62,593 nucleotides of DNA. Origin: an uncultured Alphaproteobacteria bacterium. Its GTDB lineage: Bacteria; Pseudomonadota; Alphaproteobacteria; Rhodobacterales; Rhodobacteraceae. The stretch is taken from positions 1 through 62,593 of the forward strand of contig CACAFI010000004.1 of assembly GCA_902531755.1 (NCBI GenBank), in the 5' to 3' direction. This document shows, piece by piece, positions 51,874 through 60,617 of this stretch. The stretch's first letter is position 1, and each line of letters begins with the position of its first letter. Position numbers and translations under genes: made by a program. The notes under the pieces are model-generated. The model saw only the letters and a list, made by a program, of their open reading frames with translations, was not told the DNA's origin and made no database searches.

Positions 51874-52059
51874 ATGATAAATAGATTTTTTACGTTTGGA
51901 GTTTGTTTGGTCTTGTTGCTGTTTCTCTCAGGTTGTTGGTTTCAAGAACAATTATGCAACATGTCTATGGAAGAAGGTTATATCAAGTCAGCTCGTGAGT
52001 ATGATAACTGCAAAGCCATAAATGACAGTGCTTTTAGGGGTTCTCTGATTGATTATTAG
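51874..52059 (+). CDS. Small lipoprotein
   Basis: A 61-residue protein with a lipobox (LLLFLSGCWFQEQ). The short mature part has two more cysteines (LCNMS, DNCKAI). Its last codons form the left arm of the terminator at 52037. Function is unknown. Confidence 0.6.
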   Translation: MINRFFTFGVCLVLLLFLSGCWFQEQLCNMSMEEGYIKSAREYDNCKAINDSAFRGSLIDY

Positions 52060-52069
52060 AGAGAACCCC
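52037..52069. terminator. Bidirectional-type terminator between convergent genes
   Basis: GGGGTTCTCT (52037-52046) pairs with AGAGAACCCC (52060-52069), loop 13 nt, followed by an AT-rich, T-rich stretch. It lies between the lipoprotein gene (stop inside the loop) and the convergent VWA gene. Confidence 0.8.
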
Positions 52070-52093
52070 CAATTTTATTATTATTTTTAGTTG

Positions 52094-53425
52094 TTAACCC
52101 ATTCTTTTTCCACGAGCGATCTTTCTTCTCAAATAAGCCTTCTTATCAAATTCTTCTGATGGTGAGTAACTATATGAAGCAAGTTCATCGTGACTACTCA
52201 AGCGTTGACGCATCTTTTCAGATGAATACATTGCTTCTTTGCTGAAGTGATCGGTCTGTCTTCTAAAAGCATATTTAGTAAGTTCACCCAGTGACTCATT
52301 TAACCACTCGTTAGAACCGGCAATTCGTCGACTTTCATTTAGTATTTCATTGACACGGTGCCAGTTTCCTTCGAGTGCTGCCATCCTTGCTCTTTCCTGA
52401 AGACCCGCAAAAAGCAATTCATCAATACGTCTCTTAACTTCTTCGTCCTCTGAGATCGCATTAAATGCTGTGGGAGACACTCTATCGATAATAAGCTTTA
52501 CCGGACCAACCGATTGTTTTTTTGATTGATCGTCGATTTTGCACTCATACGTAATATTACAACGAAGAACTTCTATCTTTTGAAGTCCATCATTCTGATC
52601 CTTTATTTTTAGTTTAAATAACGCCCAAACATCGCCTCCTTCAGCTAAATCAGGAAGATGCCAAGTATTAGATCTTCCGCTTACTGTTTTTGATTTATTT
52701 AGTAGTTCAAGTTTTACAAAGTCAGGTACCTCTGCCGTAAGTCGAATGTTCCAAGCTAGGGTATTTATAAGAAGATCAAACTCTTCTTGAAAAGGGTCAA
52801 GGAGATCATCGGCAGTTTCACCATAATAGCTTTGCCCTAGTCCAGATCGAGCCATACTTATCATGAGTTCCTCATTAAAGGAGAAACCCAGGCCGTATGT
52901 AGAAGTAACTATGCTCTCCTCGGCTAACTGCCCACATTGATTTTGAATATTAATGGGAGATACTTCACCTCGGTTTGCATTGCCATCCGATAGTAGTAAG
53001 ACGCGGTTTAAGCTGTTAGAGGATTTATTTCTGGCAACTTCTTCTGCGCCCGTTAACCAACCTTTGTGAAGGTCGGTGGCGCCACCAGAATGGATGTGTT
53101 CAAGTGCTGCTTTTATTCTAAATTTATCTGTAACTTTTTGTGAAGGTAAAACCATATCCACACGATCATCGTAGGCAACTATAGCAACTCTGTCTTGTTC
53201 CCGCATTTTGTCAATAATATAGGCAGCGCTTCTTTTTGCTTCCTCTAACGGTCTTCCCGCCATGGATCCCGATTTATCGATCACAATCGCAATATTAAGA
53301 GGGACACCATTTGTCCGTAAATTGTTTGTAGCTTCTTCCTTGTTTATTTTTACGAGGGCGTGAAGTTCGTTCTCATATCCCTCTATTACTGCCGGTTTTT
53401 GTGGTACTATCTTTAAATCAATCAT
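52094..53425 (-). CDS. Von Willebrand factor A (VWA) domain protein
   Basis: A 443-residue cytoplasmic-looking protein. An N-terminal beta-strand module is followed by a VWA domain from about residue 40: AIVIDKSGSMAGRPLEEAKR is the MIDAS (DxSxS), VAIVAYDDRVDMVLPS follows, then the T in HSGGATDLHKG and LLLSDGNANRG. The rest is beta-rich then helical. VWA proteins bind partners through a metal ion. It is 85 bp downstream of the MerR-like gene on the same strand, probably one operon beside the dpd genes. Confidence 0.88.
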   Translation of the reverse strand: MIDLKIVPQKPAVIEGYENELHALVKINKEEATNNLRTNGVPLNIAIVIDKSGSMAGRPLEEAKRSAAYIIDKMREQDRVAIVAYDDRVDMVLPSQKVTDKFRIKAALEHIHSGGATDLHKGWLTGAEEVARNKSSNSLNRVLLLSDGNANRGEVSPINIQNQCGQLAEESIVTSTYGLGFSFNEELMISMARSGLGQSYYGETADDLLDPFQEEFDLLINTLAWNIRLTAEVPDFVKLELLNKSKTVSGRSNTWHLPDLAEGGDVWALFKLKIKDQNDGLQKIEVLRCNITYECKIDDQSKKQSVGPVKLIIDRVSPTAFNAISEDEEVKRRIDELLFAGLQERARMAALEGNWHRVNEILNESRRIAGSNEWLNESLGELTKYAFRRQTDHFSKEAMYSSEKMRQRLSSHDELASYSYSPSEEFDKKAYLRRKIARGKRMG

Positions 53426-53510
53426 TTTTTTTCCTTTCCATTTTACAAACCTCTCCTGTTCACTGAATTTTCAAACAGTGTCGAAAAATTGAAGTTTTTC
53501 TTTTTTGAGA

Positions 53511-54275
53511 CTATTTATCCTTCTTCATAAATGTGTCTCTATCTGGAAGTTTGGCTTGGTTAATCAGTGCTGATTTAATTGCCTCCCCAATTTCTTCCGC
53601 TTCTTCAATCGTCAAGCCCTCAAGCTTTAATCGATCGATGAATAGTATAAGCCATGACTTTAATTGAATGGCTGTTAAGTCTTGTTTTATTACTTTTGAA
53701 AAATCTTTATCAAATTCCTTTACTGCGTCGAAATACTGATTAAAAGTCCCTGGATCCTGATCAATTTTATAACGTGCACGTCTTTTTGTGCGTTCATGAT
53801 AACTTGATGGTGCTCGTGCCGACTCCAATCTATCAAGAATTTCTTTTTTATCATATTCGGGAGCCATACTCGCGAGACTATACTCAGTGCTCCGGTCTTC
53901 TTCATATCTTGATGCCTTTTTGAATTTATTAATGAGGCCCAAAGCACGATCGGATGTTTCTCCTGGAATCCAACTCCGTATTTCCTCAATATCTGAAAGT
54001 CTAATATCGTCAGTTATCCTACGGAGTGAGTACCCTTCATCGATAAGATGCTTACATGCCAAAAACTGCACTATTTGTTTGTATGAAAAATAAACCTCTT
54101 TTCCACTTTGAATGGGTTTATCTAATATTCCTCTAGCGACATAATCGCGAACCAACCTAATGGATACAGAAGATTTGCCAGGCGCAATGTTTTTTAGTCC
54201 GAGCCATTTCTCACATAAGAGAGCAAAGTCCTCTGTCGATCCTTCCCAATGTATTTCGTCCTGCAGTTTGTTCAC
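53511..54275 (-). CDS. MerR-like HTH protein
   Basis: A 254-residue protein. An N-terminal winged-HTH of MerR type (SIRLVRDYVARGILDKPIQ; YFSYKQIVQFLACKHLIDEG; YSLRRITDDI) is followed by a charged linker and a helical C-terminus (LDRLESARAPSSYHERTK, YFDAVKEFDKDFSKVI). The C-terminal part is not a known effector domain. It probably represses its own operon with the VWA gene and perhaps the divergent nuclease gene through the three palindromes at 54288-54340. Confidence 0.8.
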   Translation of the reverse strand: MNKLQDEIHWEGSTEDFALLCEKWLGLKNIAPGKSSVSIRLVRDYVARGILDKPIQSGKEVYFSYKQIVQFLACKHLIDEGYSLRRITDDIRLSDIEEIRSWIPGETSDRALGLINKFKKASRYEEDRSTEYSLASMAPEYDKKEILDRLESARAPSSYHERTKRRARYKIDQDPGTFNQYFDAVKEFDKDFSKVIKQDLTAIQLKSWLILFIDRLKLEGLTIEEAEEIGEAIKSALINQAKLPDRDTFMKKDK

Positions 54276-54287
54276 TTACATCTCCAA

Positions 54288-54340
54288 ATGTCATTTACAT
54301 TAAACGATGTAACATTAACATTTTTTGATGTCAATGACAT
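54288..54340. promoter_or_regulatory. Three evenly spaced palindromic operator-like sites
   Basis: ATGTCATTTACAT (54288-54300), ATGTAACATTAACAT (54307-54321) and ATGTCAATGACAT (54328-54340) all have ATGT...ACAT ends. Their centres are at 54294, 54314 and 54334, exactly 20 bp apart (two helical turns). They lie in the 122-bp gap between the MerR-like gene (ATG 54275, minus) and the GIY-YIG gene (ATG 54398, plus), so they are good operator candidates for the MerR-like protein. Confidence 0.7.
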
Positions 54341-54397
54341 TTTTGCATGTTTTTTTGTTAAATGGATAATTTATAATAATTTTGATAATGTAAGGTT

Positions 54398-54922
54398 ATG
54401 AAACACTGTCCCATTTGCCAGAGTTTGTTAGAAAAAAATGAATTTTTGAGCAGTTGTTTAAGAAAAACATGCTTATTTTATTTTTGGGACACTCAACCTA
54501 TAAGTGAAATTTTAAGCAGATTTTATTCCGGATCAAAAAAATGGAAGAGAAACTTTAATAAAATAATAGAGAAACATGGGATCAAAGAAGATGGTAATAA
54601 CTATGTTTATACTATCCTTTTGGATAATAAAGTAAAACCAAGAACCCAAGAAATGAAAGGGAAAAAGGTCTACATTGGGCAAACAGGAAGGCATCCATTA
54701 GTACGATTTTTGCAGCATAAATTAGGATATAAATCCACTCCAAGATCAAATGTGACGCGACTTGGAGTTGGGTTGATTGAAATATCTGACCCACTTTCAT
54801 CGAGTAATGAAGGGATAGCCGAAGAAAAAAGATATTCAGAGTTTAGGCATACCATGGGGTGGGAAGTATATGGTGATGGATTATCTCAAGAGTTGCAGAA
54901 AGAAAGGGACAAAGTTTTTTGA
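54398..54922 (+). CDS. Zinc-ribbon plus GIY-YIG-like nuclease protein
   Basis: A 174-residue protein. Four N-terminal cysteines (C4, C7, C20, C25; CPIC and SCLRKTC) form a probable zinc ribbon. From about 69 there is a GIY-YIG-like domain: YVYTI (69-73), GKKVYIGQTGRHPLVRF (YIG at 92-94, conserved R103), HKLG, and a glutamate-rich helix (EGIAEEKRYSEFRHTMGW) where the metal Glu would be. It is divergent from the MerR/VWA pair and 120 bp upstream of the dpd operon. It may be the nuclease of a restriction arm; that is inference. Confidence 0.75.
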   Translation: MKHCPICQSLLEKNEFLSSCLRKTCLFYFWDTQPISEILSRFYSGSKKWKRNFNKIIEKHGIKEDGNNYVYTILLDNKVKPRTQEMKGKKVYIGQTGRHPLVRFLQHKLGYKSTPRSNVTRLGVGLIEISDPLSSSNEGIAEEKRYSEFRHTMGWEVYGDGLSQELQKERDKVF

Positions 54923-54936
54923 TTCATAAGTAGCAA

Positions 54937-55011
54937 TTAACTTGCAGTGAATAATTTTTTTATAATGTAAGTTATTTCAAAAAATTGAAAAAAAACATTG
55001 AATAACTTACA
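54937..55011 (+). promoter_or_regulatory. Probable promoter and operator of the dpd operon
   Basis: TTAACT (54937-54942), 18 bp and TATAAT (54961-54966) form a plausible promoter. From 54966, TGTAAGTTATT is repeated as the inverse AATAACTTACA at 55001-55011, 24 bp apart, just downstream of the -10. This is a typical place for a repressor or a 5' RNA stem. A ribosome site AGGAG follows before TTG 55043. Confidence 0.55.
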
Positions 55012-55042
55012 ATTATTTTGCTAAAAAAGGAGATAGTTATTT

Positions 55043-55945
55043 TTGAAAGAATCAAAAGTGCGTATACTATCTATTACACATTGCAGTGCTACGAAATCAA
55101 TTGAACCGGTTTTAGTCCCAAAAAAAGGTAAGGATACTTTAAAAGTTTTTTCAGAAAAATGGATTAATGAAGTGAATGGTTCAAATCCGCAAGCACTTGC
55201 TTCTGATCTTTATTCCAGTAAAGGGATTAAAAATATAAAGAAATACGGTTCTGGAGAAGACCTATACTTTGTGTCAGGAGGTTTAGGGTTAGTTCATGCA
55301 CAGAGAAAAGTTGTTTCGTATGCGTTGACAGTGGCAAAAGATAGAGAGGTATCGTTAACCAATTTTATAAATGAACCAATTGCCTTATCAAATTGGTGGT
55401 TAACCCTAACCAAGGGCAAATATAGTGAAAAGTCGTTTAATTCTTTGGCATCTAAAGATGATTGTATACTAATAAGTCTTACATTGCCATATCTAGAAAT
55501 GTTATCTGAAGAGTTACTGAATATTTCAGCAAACCTTTTAATTTTCTCCGGAAACCGGGAGTACTTAGCTAAAAAAGGACTGGGTGCATATTTGTCACCC
55601 TATACAGAGGTGTTTGATAGTGAGGATAGCCCCTTAAGAGGAACAAAGTCCGAATTTGCGCAACGAACGCATGCTGATTTTCTTAAGCGTTTGAAGGATT
55701 GTTCTATTGATGATGCAATCAAATCTGTTGAAAGGGATATGAAAACGTGGAGGAAACCCCTCAAATTAAACAACAAAAAATTAACTGACATAGAGATTAT
55801 TCAAAAAATAAATGACCACGCAGCAAAATTCGCGTCTGTAAACCGTTTGCGTCAATATTTTCGTCATGAACTAAACATTGCCTGTGAAGAAAAAAGGTTC
55901 GCCAAGCTGTATAGATCAAGAGAAGAGAAACAGAATGTCTACTGA
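55043..55945 (+). CDS. dpdC: DpdC-like protein (YaaA/DUF328-like), 7-deazaguanine DNA modification
   Basis: A 300-residue protein; TTG start with AGGAG ten bases before. ILSITHCSATKSIEPVLVPK (CSxTK), ALASDLYSSKGIKNI and DLYFVSGGLGLVHA are the YaaA/DUF6884-type motifs. In known dpd clusters, DpdC belongs to the DUF328 group and is needed to turn 7-cyano-7-deazaguanine in DNA into the amide (dADG). The C-terminal 90 residues are helical. Its stop overlaps the next gene by 11 bp. The assignment rests on motif plus context; a direct family alignment was not possible. Confidence 0.7.
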   Translation: MKESKVRILSITHCSATKSIEPVLVPKKGKDTLKVFSEKWINEVNGSNPQALASDLYSSKGIKNIKKYGSGEDLYFVSGGLGLVHAQRKVVSYALTVAKDREVSLTNFINEPIALSNWWLTLTKGKYSEKSFNSLASKDDCILISLTLPYLEMLSEELLNISANLLIFSGNREYLAKKGLGAYLSPYTEVFDSEDSPLRGTKSEFAQRTHADFLKRLKDCSIDDAIKSVERDMKTWRKPLKLNNKKLTDIEIIQKINDHAAKFASVNRLRQYFRHELNIACEEKRFAKLYRSREEKQNVY

Positions 55946-57050
55946 TTTTATCAAAATAAGAGCGTTACGGACCTATCAAGGAGAAAATGAGGTTTACTCA
56001 TTTTTTATCGATGGGCGAGATATTTTCAAAATAGCGGATATAACACGTATTTCACGAGATGATGCAGGAGAATTAAAAGGCTTTCAGAGAAAATCCATAC
56101 AAAATCATATTTCTGGCATAGTTGAATATCTGCACCAGAAGGATGTTTTGTTTCCAAATGCTATTATTCTAGCATTTGATCCGGTCGTAGAATTTAAACA
56201 ATCACGAGGCCCTGTACCAGAGGGTGTTTTACAAACATCAGAACCCGGAGTGATCGAATTACCCGTACGACCAGAAGGACAAAGGGCGGCATGGATTGTT
56301 GATGGGCAGCAACGGTCAACTGCTCTCTTCAAAGCACAAAAGGTAGATATTAAGGTCCCTGTGATTGGTTTTAGATGTCCTGATGTTGAGATGCAAAGGC
56401 AGCAGTTTGTACTGGTGAATAAAGCAAAGCCATTACCTCGACGTTTGATCGATGAATTACTTCCCGAAATTAATACTCCCATGCCCTCTGATTTATCACC
56501 GAGACGTATTCCATCTGAATTAGTAAATGCACTAGCACGAACAAAGGGCTCTCCATTTTTTGGATTAATAAAAAGACCATCAGACAGTGAAGGAGATAAG
56601 GGAGTAATAACCGATACAGCACTGATAACGGTGGCAGAAGCGAGCTTAAAAAATTATGGAGCGCTAGCGCTTCACAAAGGTGGGGCAACCACATCAGCAA
56701 ATGTAAACGAGATGTATGAGATAATGTCTGTTTTTTGGAGTGCTGTTAAAGAAGTGTTCCCAGAAGCATGGGGCTTGCCACCAACAGACAGTCGATTAAT
56801 GCACTCAGCCGGAATTGAGGCAATGGGAGTTTTGATGGACAGAATTGTTCCAAGATTGCGTAAGGATGATGAGTTTAAAAAGAATATTAAGGATGCTCTT
56901 ATGGCAATTAAACCACAGTGCGCCTGGACAAAAGGGGAGTGGGATGGACTTGCAATGAAGTGGAATGAAATTCAGGCAGTAACAAAGCACAAGCGGATGC
57001 TAAAAGATCATTTAGTGCAACTTGATTATGTTGCATCGCGAGGTCTTTAA
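55935..57050 (+). CDS. dpdB: DpdB-like DGQHR-domain protein 1
   Basis: A protein of 371 residues. [31 protein letters not shown] and IVDGQQRSTALFKAQ (DGQQR at 123-127) are DndB/DpdB hallmarks. DpdB is an ATPase-like partner needed with DpdA for preQ0 insertion in Salmonella. ATG 55935 overlaps dpdC; a longer frame from 55878 is inside dpdC. It ends directly before the dpdA ATG (TAAATG). It is paralogous to the protein at 58334. Confidence 0.85.
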   Translation: MSTDFIKIRALRTYQGENEVYSFFIDGRDIFKIADITRISRDDAGELKGFQRKSIQNHISGIVEYLHQKDVLFPNAIILAFDPVVEFKQSRGPVPEGVLQTSEPGVIELPVRPEGQRAAWIVDGQQRSTALFKAQKVDIKVPVIGFRCPDVEMQRQQFVLVNKAKPLPRRLIDELLPEINTPMPSDLSPRRIPSELVNALARTKGSPFFGLIKRPSDSEGDKGVITDTALITVAEASLKNYGALALHKGGATTSANVNEMYEIMSVFWSAVKEVFPEAWGLPPTDSRLMHSAGIEAMGVLMDRIVPRLRKDDEFKKNIKDALMAIKPQCAWTKGEWDGLAMKWNEIQAVTKHKRMLKDHLVQLDYVASRGL

Positions 57051-58337
57051 ATGAAGTTTGTCTTTGCTGAGAATATGGACTTGGTGGATCCAGATTATGA
57101 TTTTGTGAAGGATCGATCTTCCCCTGAACGTGAACCGTATTGGGATGATATGTATACGCATGAGATGCTGGGGTATGCCCCATACGATGGTTTACTTGTA
57201 TCAAAAGGGTTATTTCATGACGGAAATATAGGTGGAAAATATTCCGAAGGACAGGAGATGCGTTTCAAACGTGAGGGCGCCAGAAAATTTCTCAGATTTG
57301 AAGAAGAAAAATACCCTAATACAGTAATGTGGGGGGATTGTGGAGCGTTTGCCTATGCCAACCAGGAAGTGCCTCCATTTAGTGTAGAGGAAATCATAGA
57401 GTTTTACGCCGATGGTCAATTTACACATGGATGTTCACCAGACCACATAATATTTGATTTTGTTGATACGGAGTTCGACATCACTTTTGATGATCAAGAA
57501 GTAAAACGTCGGCAGCAAATAACACTCGAAAATGCAGCAGAGTTTATAGAAAAAGCGAACAAAAGAATAGGGAACCATTTTACACCAGTGGGAGTGATAC
57601 ATGGTTGGACACCTAAAACAATGGCAGAGGCTGCGGAAAAGCTCATCAAAATGGGATACAAATATGTAGCTTTGGGAGGTATGGTTCCATTAAAAGCAGA
57701 TCAAATAAAGAGTGCATTAAATGCTGTTCGATCTGTTATTCCAAAAGAAACAGAGGTGCATATTCTAGGGTTTGCAAAAGCGGATCAAGTGCATGAGTTT
57801 ATTGGTAACGGCCTGAATAGTATTGATACTACAAGCCCATTACTGAGAGCTTTTAAAGATAGTCGAACGAATTACTTTACATGGACTGGTGAAAATTTTG
57901 AGTATTTTACAGCTATAAGAATTCCACAAGTGCTTTCATCCAACCCTCTTAAAAAGATGGTACAAAGTGGTCAACTTGAATTAGAGAAAGCTGTGAAGCT
58001 AGAGAAACAAGCTATTAAAGAGGTGAGAGCTTTTGACAAAGGCGAAACAACAACAAAAAACACGTTGGAAGTTCTTAGAGATTATTGGGCACTGATTAAT
58101 GCCGATAAGTCAAAGACTGATCCTACCAAAGTAAATAAAGAAATTCAGGTTTTAACCAGCAGAGTTGAACCCACCCTTAAAAAGCAACCATGGAAATATT
58201 GTAAGTGTAAAATCTGCCAACAAGCAGGAGTAGAAGTGATTATATTTCGGGGAAATAATAGAAATAGGCGTCGAGGGATGCATAACCTAAGCGTTTATGG
58301 AGATCGTGTAAGAGAGTTAAAAGGTGAATTAAGATGA
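57051..58337 (+). CDS. dpdA: DpdA, DNA 7-deazaguanine transglycosylase (TGT homologue)
   Basis: A 428-residue TGT-fold protein that exchanges guanine for preQ0 in DNA. D96 in VMWGDCGAFAY is the TGT D-x-GAF motif, VALGGMVPL (about 207-215) is the glycine loop, and D259 in NSIDTTSPLLRAF is the probable nucleophile. The zinc site is C384, C386, C389 and H411 (CKCKIC then H 22 residues on), the TGT spacing. RNA-binding PUA features are absent. It starts right at the dpdB-1 stop and overlaps dpdB-2 by 4 bp, so translation is coupled. Confidence 0.9.
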   Translation: MKFVFAENMDLVDPDYDFVKDRSSPEREPYWDDMYTHEMLGYAPYDGLLVSKGLFHDGNIGGKYSEGQEMRFKREGARKFLRFEEEKYPNTVMWGDCGAFAYANQEVPPFSVEEIIEFYADGQFTHGCSPDHIIFDFVDTEFDITFDDQEVKRRQQITLENAAEFIEKANKRIGNHFTPVGVIHGWTPKTMAEAAEKLIKMGYKYVALGGMVPLKADQIKSALNAVRSVIPKETEVHILGFAKADQVHEFIGNGLNSIDTTSPLLRAFKDSRTNYFTWTGENFEYFTAIRIPQVLSSNPLKKMVQSGQLELEKAVKLEKQAIKEVRAFDKGETTTKNTLEVLRDYWALINADKSKTDPTKVNKEIQVLTSRVEPTLKKQPWKYCKCKICQQAGVEVIIFRGNNRNRRRGMHNLSVYGDRVRELKGELR

Positions 58338-59440
58338 AGACATTGTCATTTGATTGTTTAGTGGCAAAACAAGCTGATGACTCCACTGTTCTAAGTTTCG
58401 TAGCAACTGCTGAGAAAATATCAAAAATTGCACGAATTTCTAGAGTTGGAAGAGGAGAGAACATGGAATTATTTGGCTTTCAACGAAGCCAGATAGGAAA
58501 CCATATTCATGAGATACATGATTATTTAGAAACAGATCAAGCTGTTTTACCAAATGCGATCATTTTAGCCTTCACAGAAGGGGTTACGTTTAAGTCCTCA
58601 AAGGATAGAAAATCAGGAGTATTGGAAGTTGAGTTGCGTGATCAACAAGTAGGGCTAATCGTAGACGGGCAGCAAAGGTTTAGCGCTCTATCGATGTTAG
58701 ATGAAAAGAAATTTGAGGTATTTGTATCAGCTTTAATTTGCAAAGACGAAGACGAACTGCAACGACAATTTATCCTAATCAATAATACCAAGCCCTTGTC
58801 AAAAGACCTGATCTACGAACTGCTTCCGACTGTTGATGGATTGCCACCCAGGTTATCAAGTAGAAGTTTTGCATCACATTTAACTCAGGAGCTCAATTTT
58901 TCAAAAGACAGTGTCTTTAACAGTTTGATTAAGATTCATACAAACCCTATGGGGGTAATTTCACCCAATGCAGTCCAAAAAGTGATTATGAATAGTAGAT
59001 CACACGGGGCAATGAGAGATATCTTTAGAGTGAAGGGCGAGCAAGGTTGTTTTGAACTAATTAATAACTTTTTCGAGGGTGTGGTGCATGTATTCGAGGA
59101 TGATTGGTACAAAAAAGACGATAAGGGCAGAATCCTTGGGACACATAACCCGCGAACATCAAGATTAATACATGGTGCAGGGATCACGGCACTCGGTCAT
59201 TTGATGGATGCGGCATTTACGTTGCAAGCAAAAGAAACAAAAGGCGGCTTTATTGATATACTAAATATTGTCAAACCATTTACAGCTTGGAGTTCTGGTA
59301 TATGGGATTTTAAACCGACTCCCAAGCAGTGGTCAGAAATCCAAAATGTTCCGAAAGATATAAGACAACTCAGTGATTATCTTTATTCATGTCTCACAAG
59401 TGAATTGAGAAAAGATACTTTGAAAGCGGAGGCAATATGA
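58334..59440 (+). CDS. DpdB-like DGQHR-domain protein 2
   Basis: A 368-residue paralogue of the 55935 protein, similar along its length: [43 protein letters not shown] (D111) and [13 protein letters not shown]. Both keep the DGQQR core, so both may be active, or they may act as a heteromer around DpdA. It overlaps dpdA at the start (ATGA) and queC at the end (ATGA). Confidence 0.85.
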   Translation: MKTLSFDCLVAKQADDSTVLSFVATAEKISKIARISRVGRGENMELFGFQRSQIGNHIHEIHDYLETDQAVLPNAIILAFTEGVTFKSSKDRKSGVLEVELRDQQVGLIVDGQQRFSALSMLDEKKFEVFVSALICKDEDELQRQFILINNTKPLSKDLIYELLPTVDGLPPRLSSRSFASHLTQELNFSKDSVFNSLIKIHTNPMGVISPNAVQKVIMNSRSHGAMRDIFRVKGEQGCFELINNFFEGVVHVFEDDWYKKDDKGRILGTHNPRTSRLIHGAGITALGHLMDAAFTLQAKETKGGFIDILNIVKPFTAWSSGIWDFKPTPKQWSEIQNVPKDIRQLSDYLYSCLTSELRKDTLKAEAI

Positions 59441-60135
59441 AAAAAGCAATTGTACTCTTTAGTGGGGGACAAGACAGTGCAACCTGCTTGTTTTGGGCAC
59501 TTAAAAATTATGATCATGTAGAAACTATAGGTTTTGACTACGCGCAAAGGCATAAGATTGAACTAGAAGTTAGAAAAGATTTTCTAAAAAAGGTTAGAGA
59601 GATATTCACTGAGGATGCAAAAAAACTCGGAGACGATCACTTAATTGATGCGAAGAACCTCAGTCAAATTGGTGATACTGCAATGACCGCTGATATGAAG
59701 ATTGAATTTACAGAATCTGGATTGCCAAACACCTTTGTTCCTGGTCGAAACCTCTACTTTTTCACGCTTGCTACTGCTGTTGCCTATAGACGTGATATTT
59801 CATATTTAGTCGGTGGTATGTGTGAAACCGATTTTTCGGGTTATCCAGATTGTCGGCGTAAAACAATGGATGCGCTACAGTCTTCTTTATCACTAGGAAC
59901 AGACAAAAAATTTGAGATCATTACTCCTTTAATGTGGATAGATAAGGCAGAGACATGGCAAATGGCTTTTGATCTTGGCGGAGAAAAATTGGTTGAGCTG
60001 ATTAAAAGTGACTCTCATACCTGTTATCTAGGTGAAAGAGGAAATCTAAACGAATGGGGTTATGGGTGTGGGGAGTGTCCTTCATGCGCATTGAGAAAAG
60101 ACGGATATGTTAAATGGCAAAATAATGCTGGATAG
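59437..60135 (+). CDS. queC: 7-cyano-7-deazaguanine (preQ0) synthase
   Basis: A 232-residue ATP-dependent amidotransferase/ligase that turns 7-carboxy-7-deazaguanine to preQ0. SGGQDSATC (P-loop-type) is at residues 9-17, [10 protein letters not shown] and [10 protein letters not shown] follow, and the zinc site is HTCYLG with [17 protein letters not shown]. It overlaps dpdB-2. In this operon it should feed the DNA-modification step instead of, or in addition to, tRNA queuosine. Confidence 0.93.
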   Translation: MKKAIVLFSGGQDSATCLFWALKNYDHVETIGFDYAQRHKIELEVRKDFLKKVREIFTEDAKKLGDDHLIDAKNLSQIGDTAMTADMKIEFTESGLPNTFVPGRNLYFFTLATAVAYRRDISYLVGGMCETDFSGYPDCRRKTMDALQSSLSLGTDKKFEIITPLMWIDKAETWQMAFDLGGEKLVELIKSDSHTCYLGERGNLNEWGYGCGECPSCALRKDGYVKWQNNAG

Positions 60136-60149
60136 GGGATGAGTGACAC

Positions 60150-60617
60150 ATGACTTATATTTCAACTAAGACATATAATAATCTCGGTTCTGTAGCTTAT
60201 AGACAATGGAAAGCTGATGGGCATTGTAATTTAATGCATGGGTACAGTATGAGTTTTCACTTTGAGTTTGAAACTGATGATTTAGATGCCCGCGATTGGG
60301 TGATGGACTTTGGTGGTCTGAGACCTTTAAAGGCAAAACTAGAGGACTGGTTCGATCATACTTTATTGGTGGCAAAGGACGACCCAGAAAAAGAGTTGCT
60401 TGTTTCACTTGGAGAAAAAGGAATAGCTAAGATCGTTGAGGTTGAACAGACTAGTTGTGAGGGGATAGCTGCCTATTTATACGAATATATAAATACCATT
60501 TTTTTAAAAGAATATGGGGAGCAACACAGAATATGGTGTTCTAAAGTAGAGGTTAGGGAAAAAGAAAGTAATATGGCAATGAAAATAGGGCATAGAAGTG
60601 ACCATGAATTTGAATAA
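60150..60617 (+). CDS. queD: 6-carboxy-tetrahydropterin synthase (QueD), variant type
   Basis: A 155-residue protein. It should convert dihydroneopterin triphosphate to 6-carboxy-tetrahydropterin. Cys26 in DGHCNLMHGYSM is the active-site cysteine, and FDHTLLV with CEGIAAYL follow. Two residues where E. coli QueD has zinc histidines (16 and 33) are Tyr here (Y17 in VAYRQW, Y32 in HGY). From memory, similar SHCxxLHGY proteins are widespread in phages and bacteria, so it is probably a real variant. It begins 14 bp after queC. Confidence 0.85.
   Translation: MTYISTKTYNNLGSVAYRQWKADGHCNLMHGYSMSFHFEFETDDLDARDWVMDFGGLRPLKAKLEDWFDHTLLVAKDDPEKELLVSLGEKGIAKIVEVEQTSCEGIAAYLYEYINTIFLKEYGEQHRIWCSKVEVREKESNMAMKIGHRSDHEFE

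Noticed and set aside
55935..59440. Dnd phosphorothioation system because of DndB-like DGQQR proteins
   Set aside because: No DndC, DndD or DndE is present, while a TGT homologue and queCDE are in the same operon, so the dpd system is the better reading.
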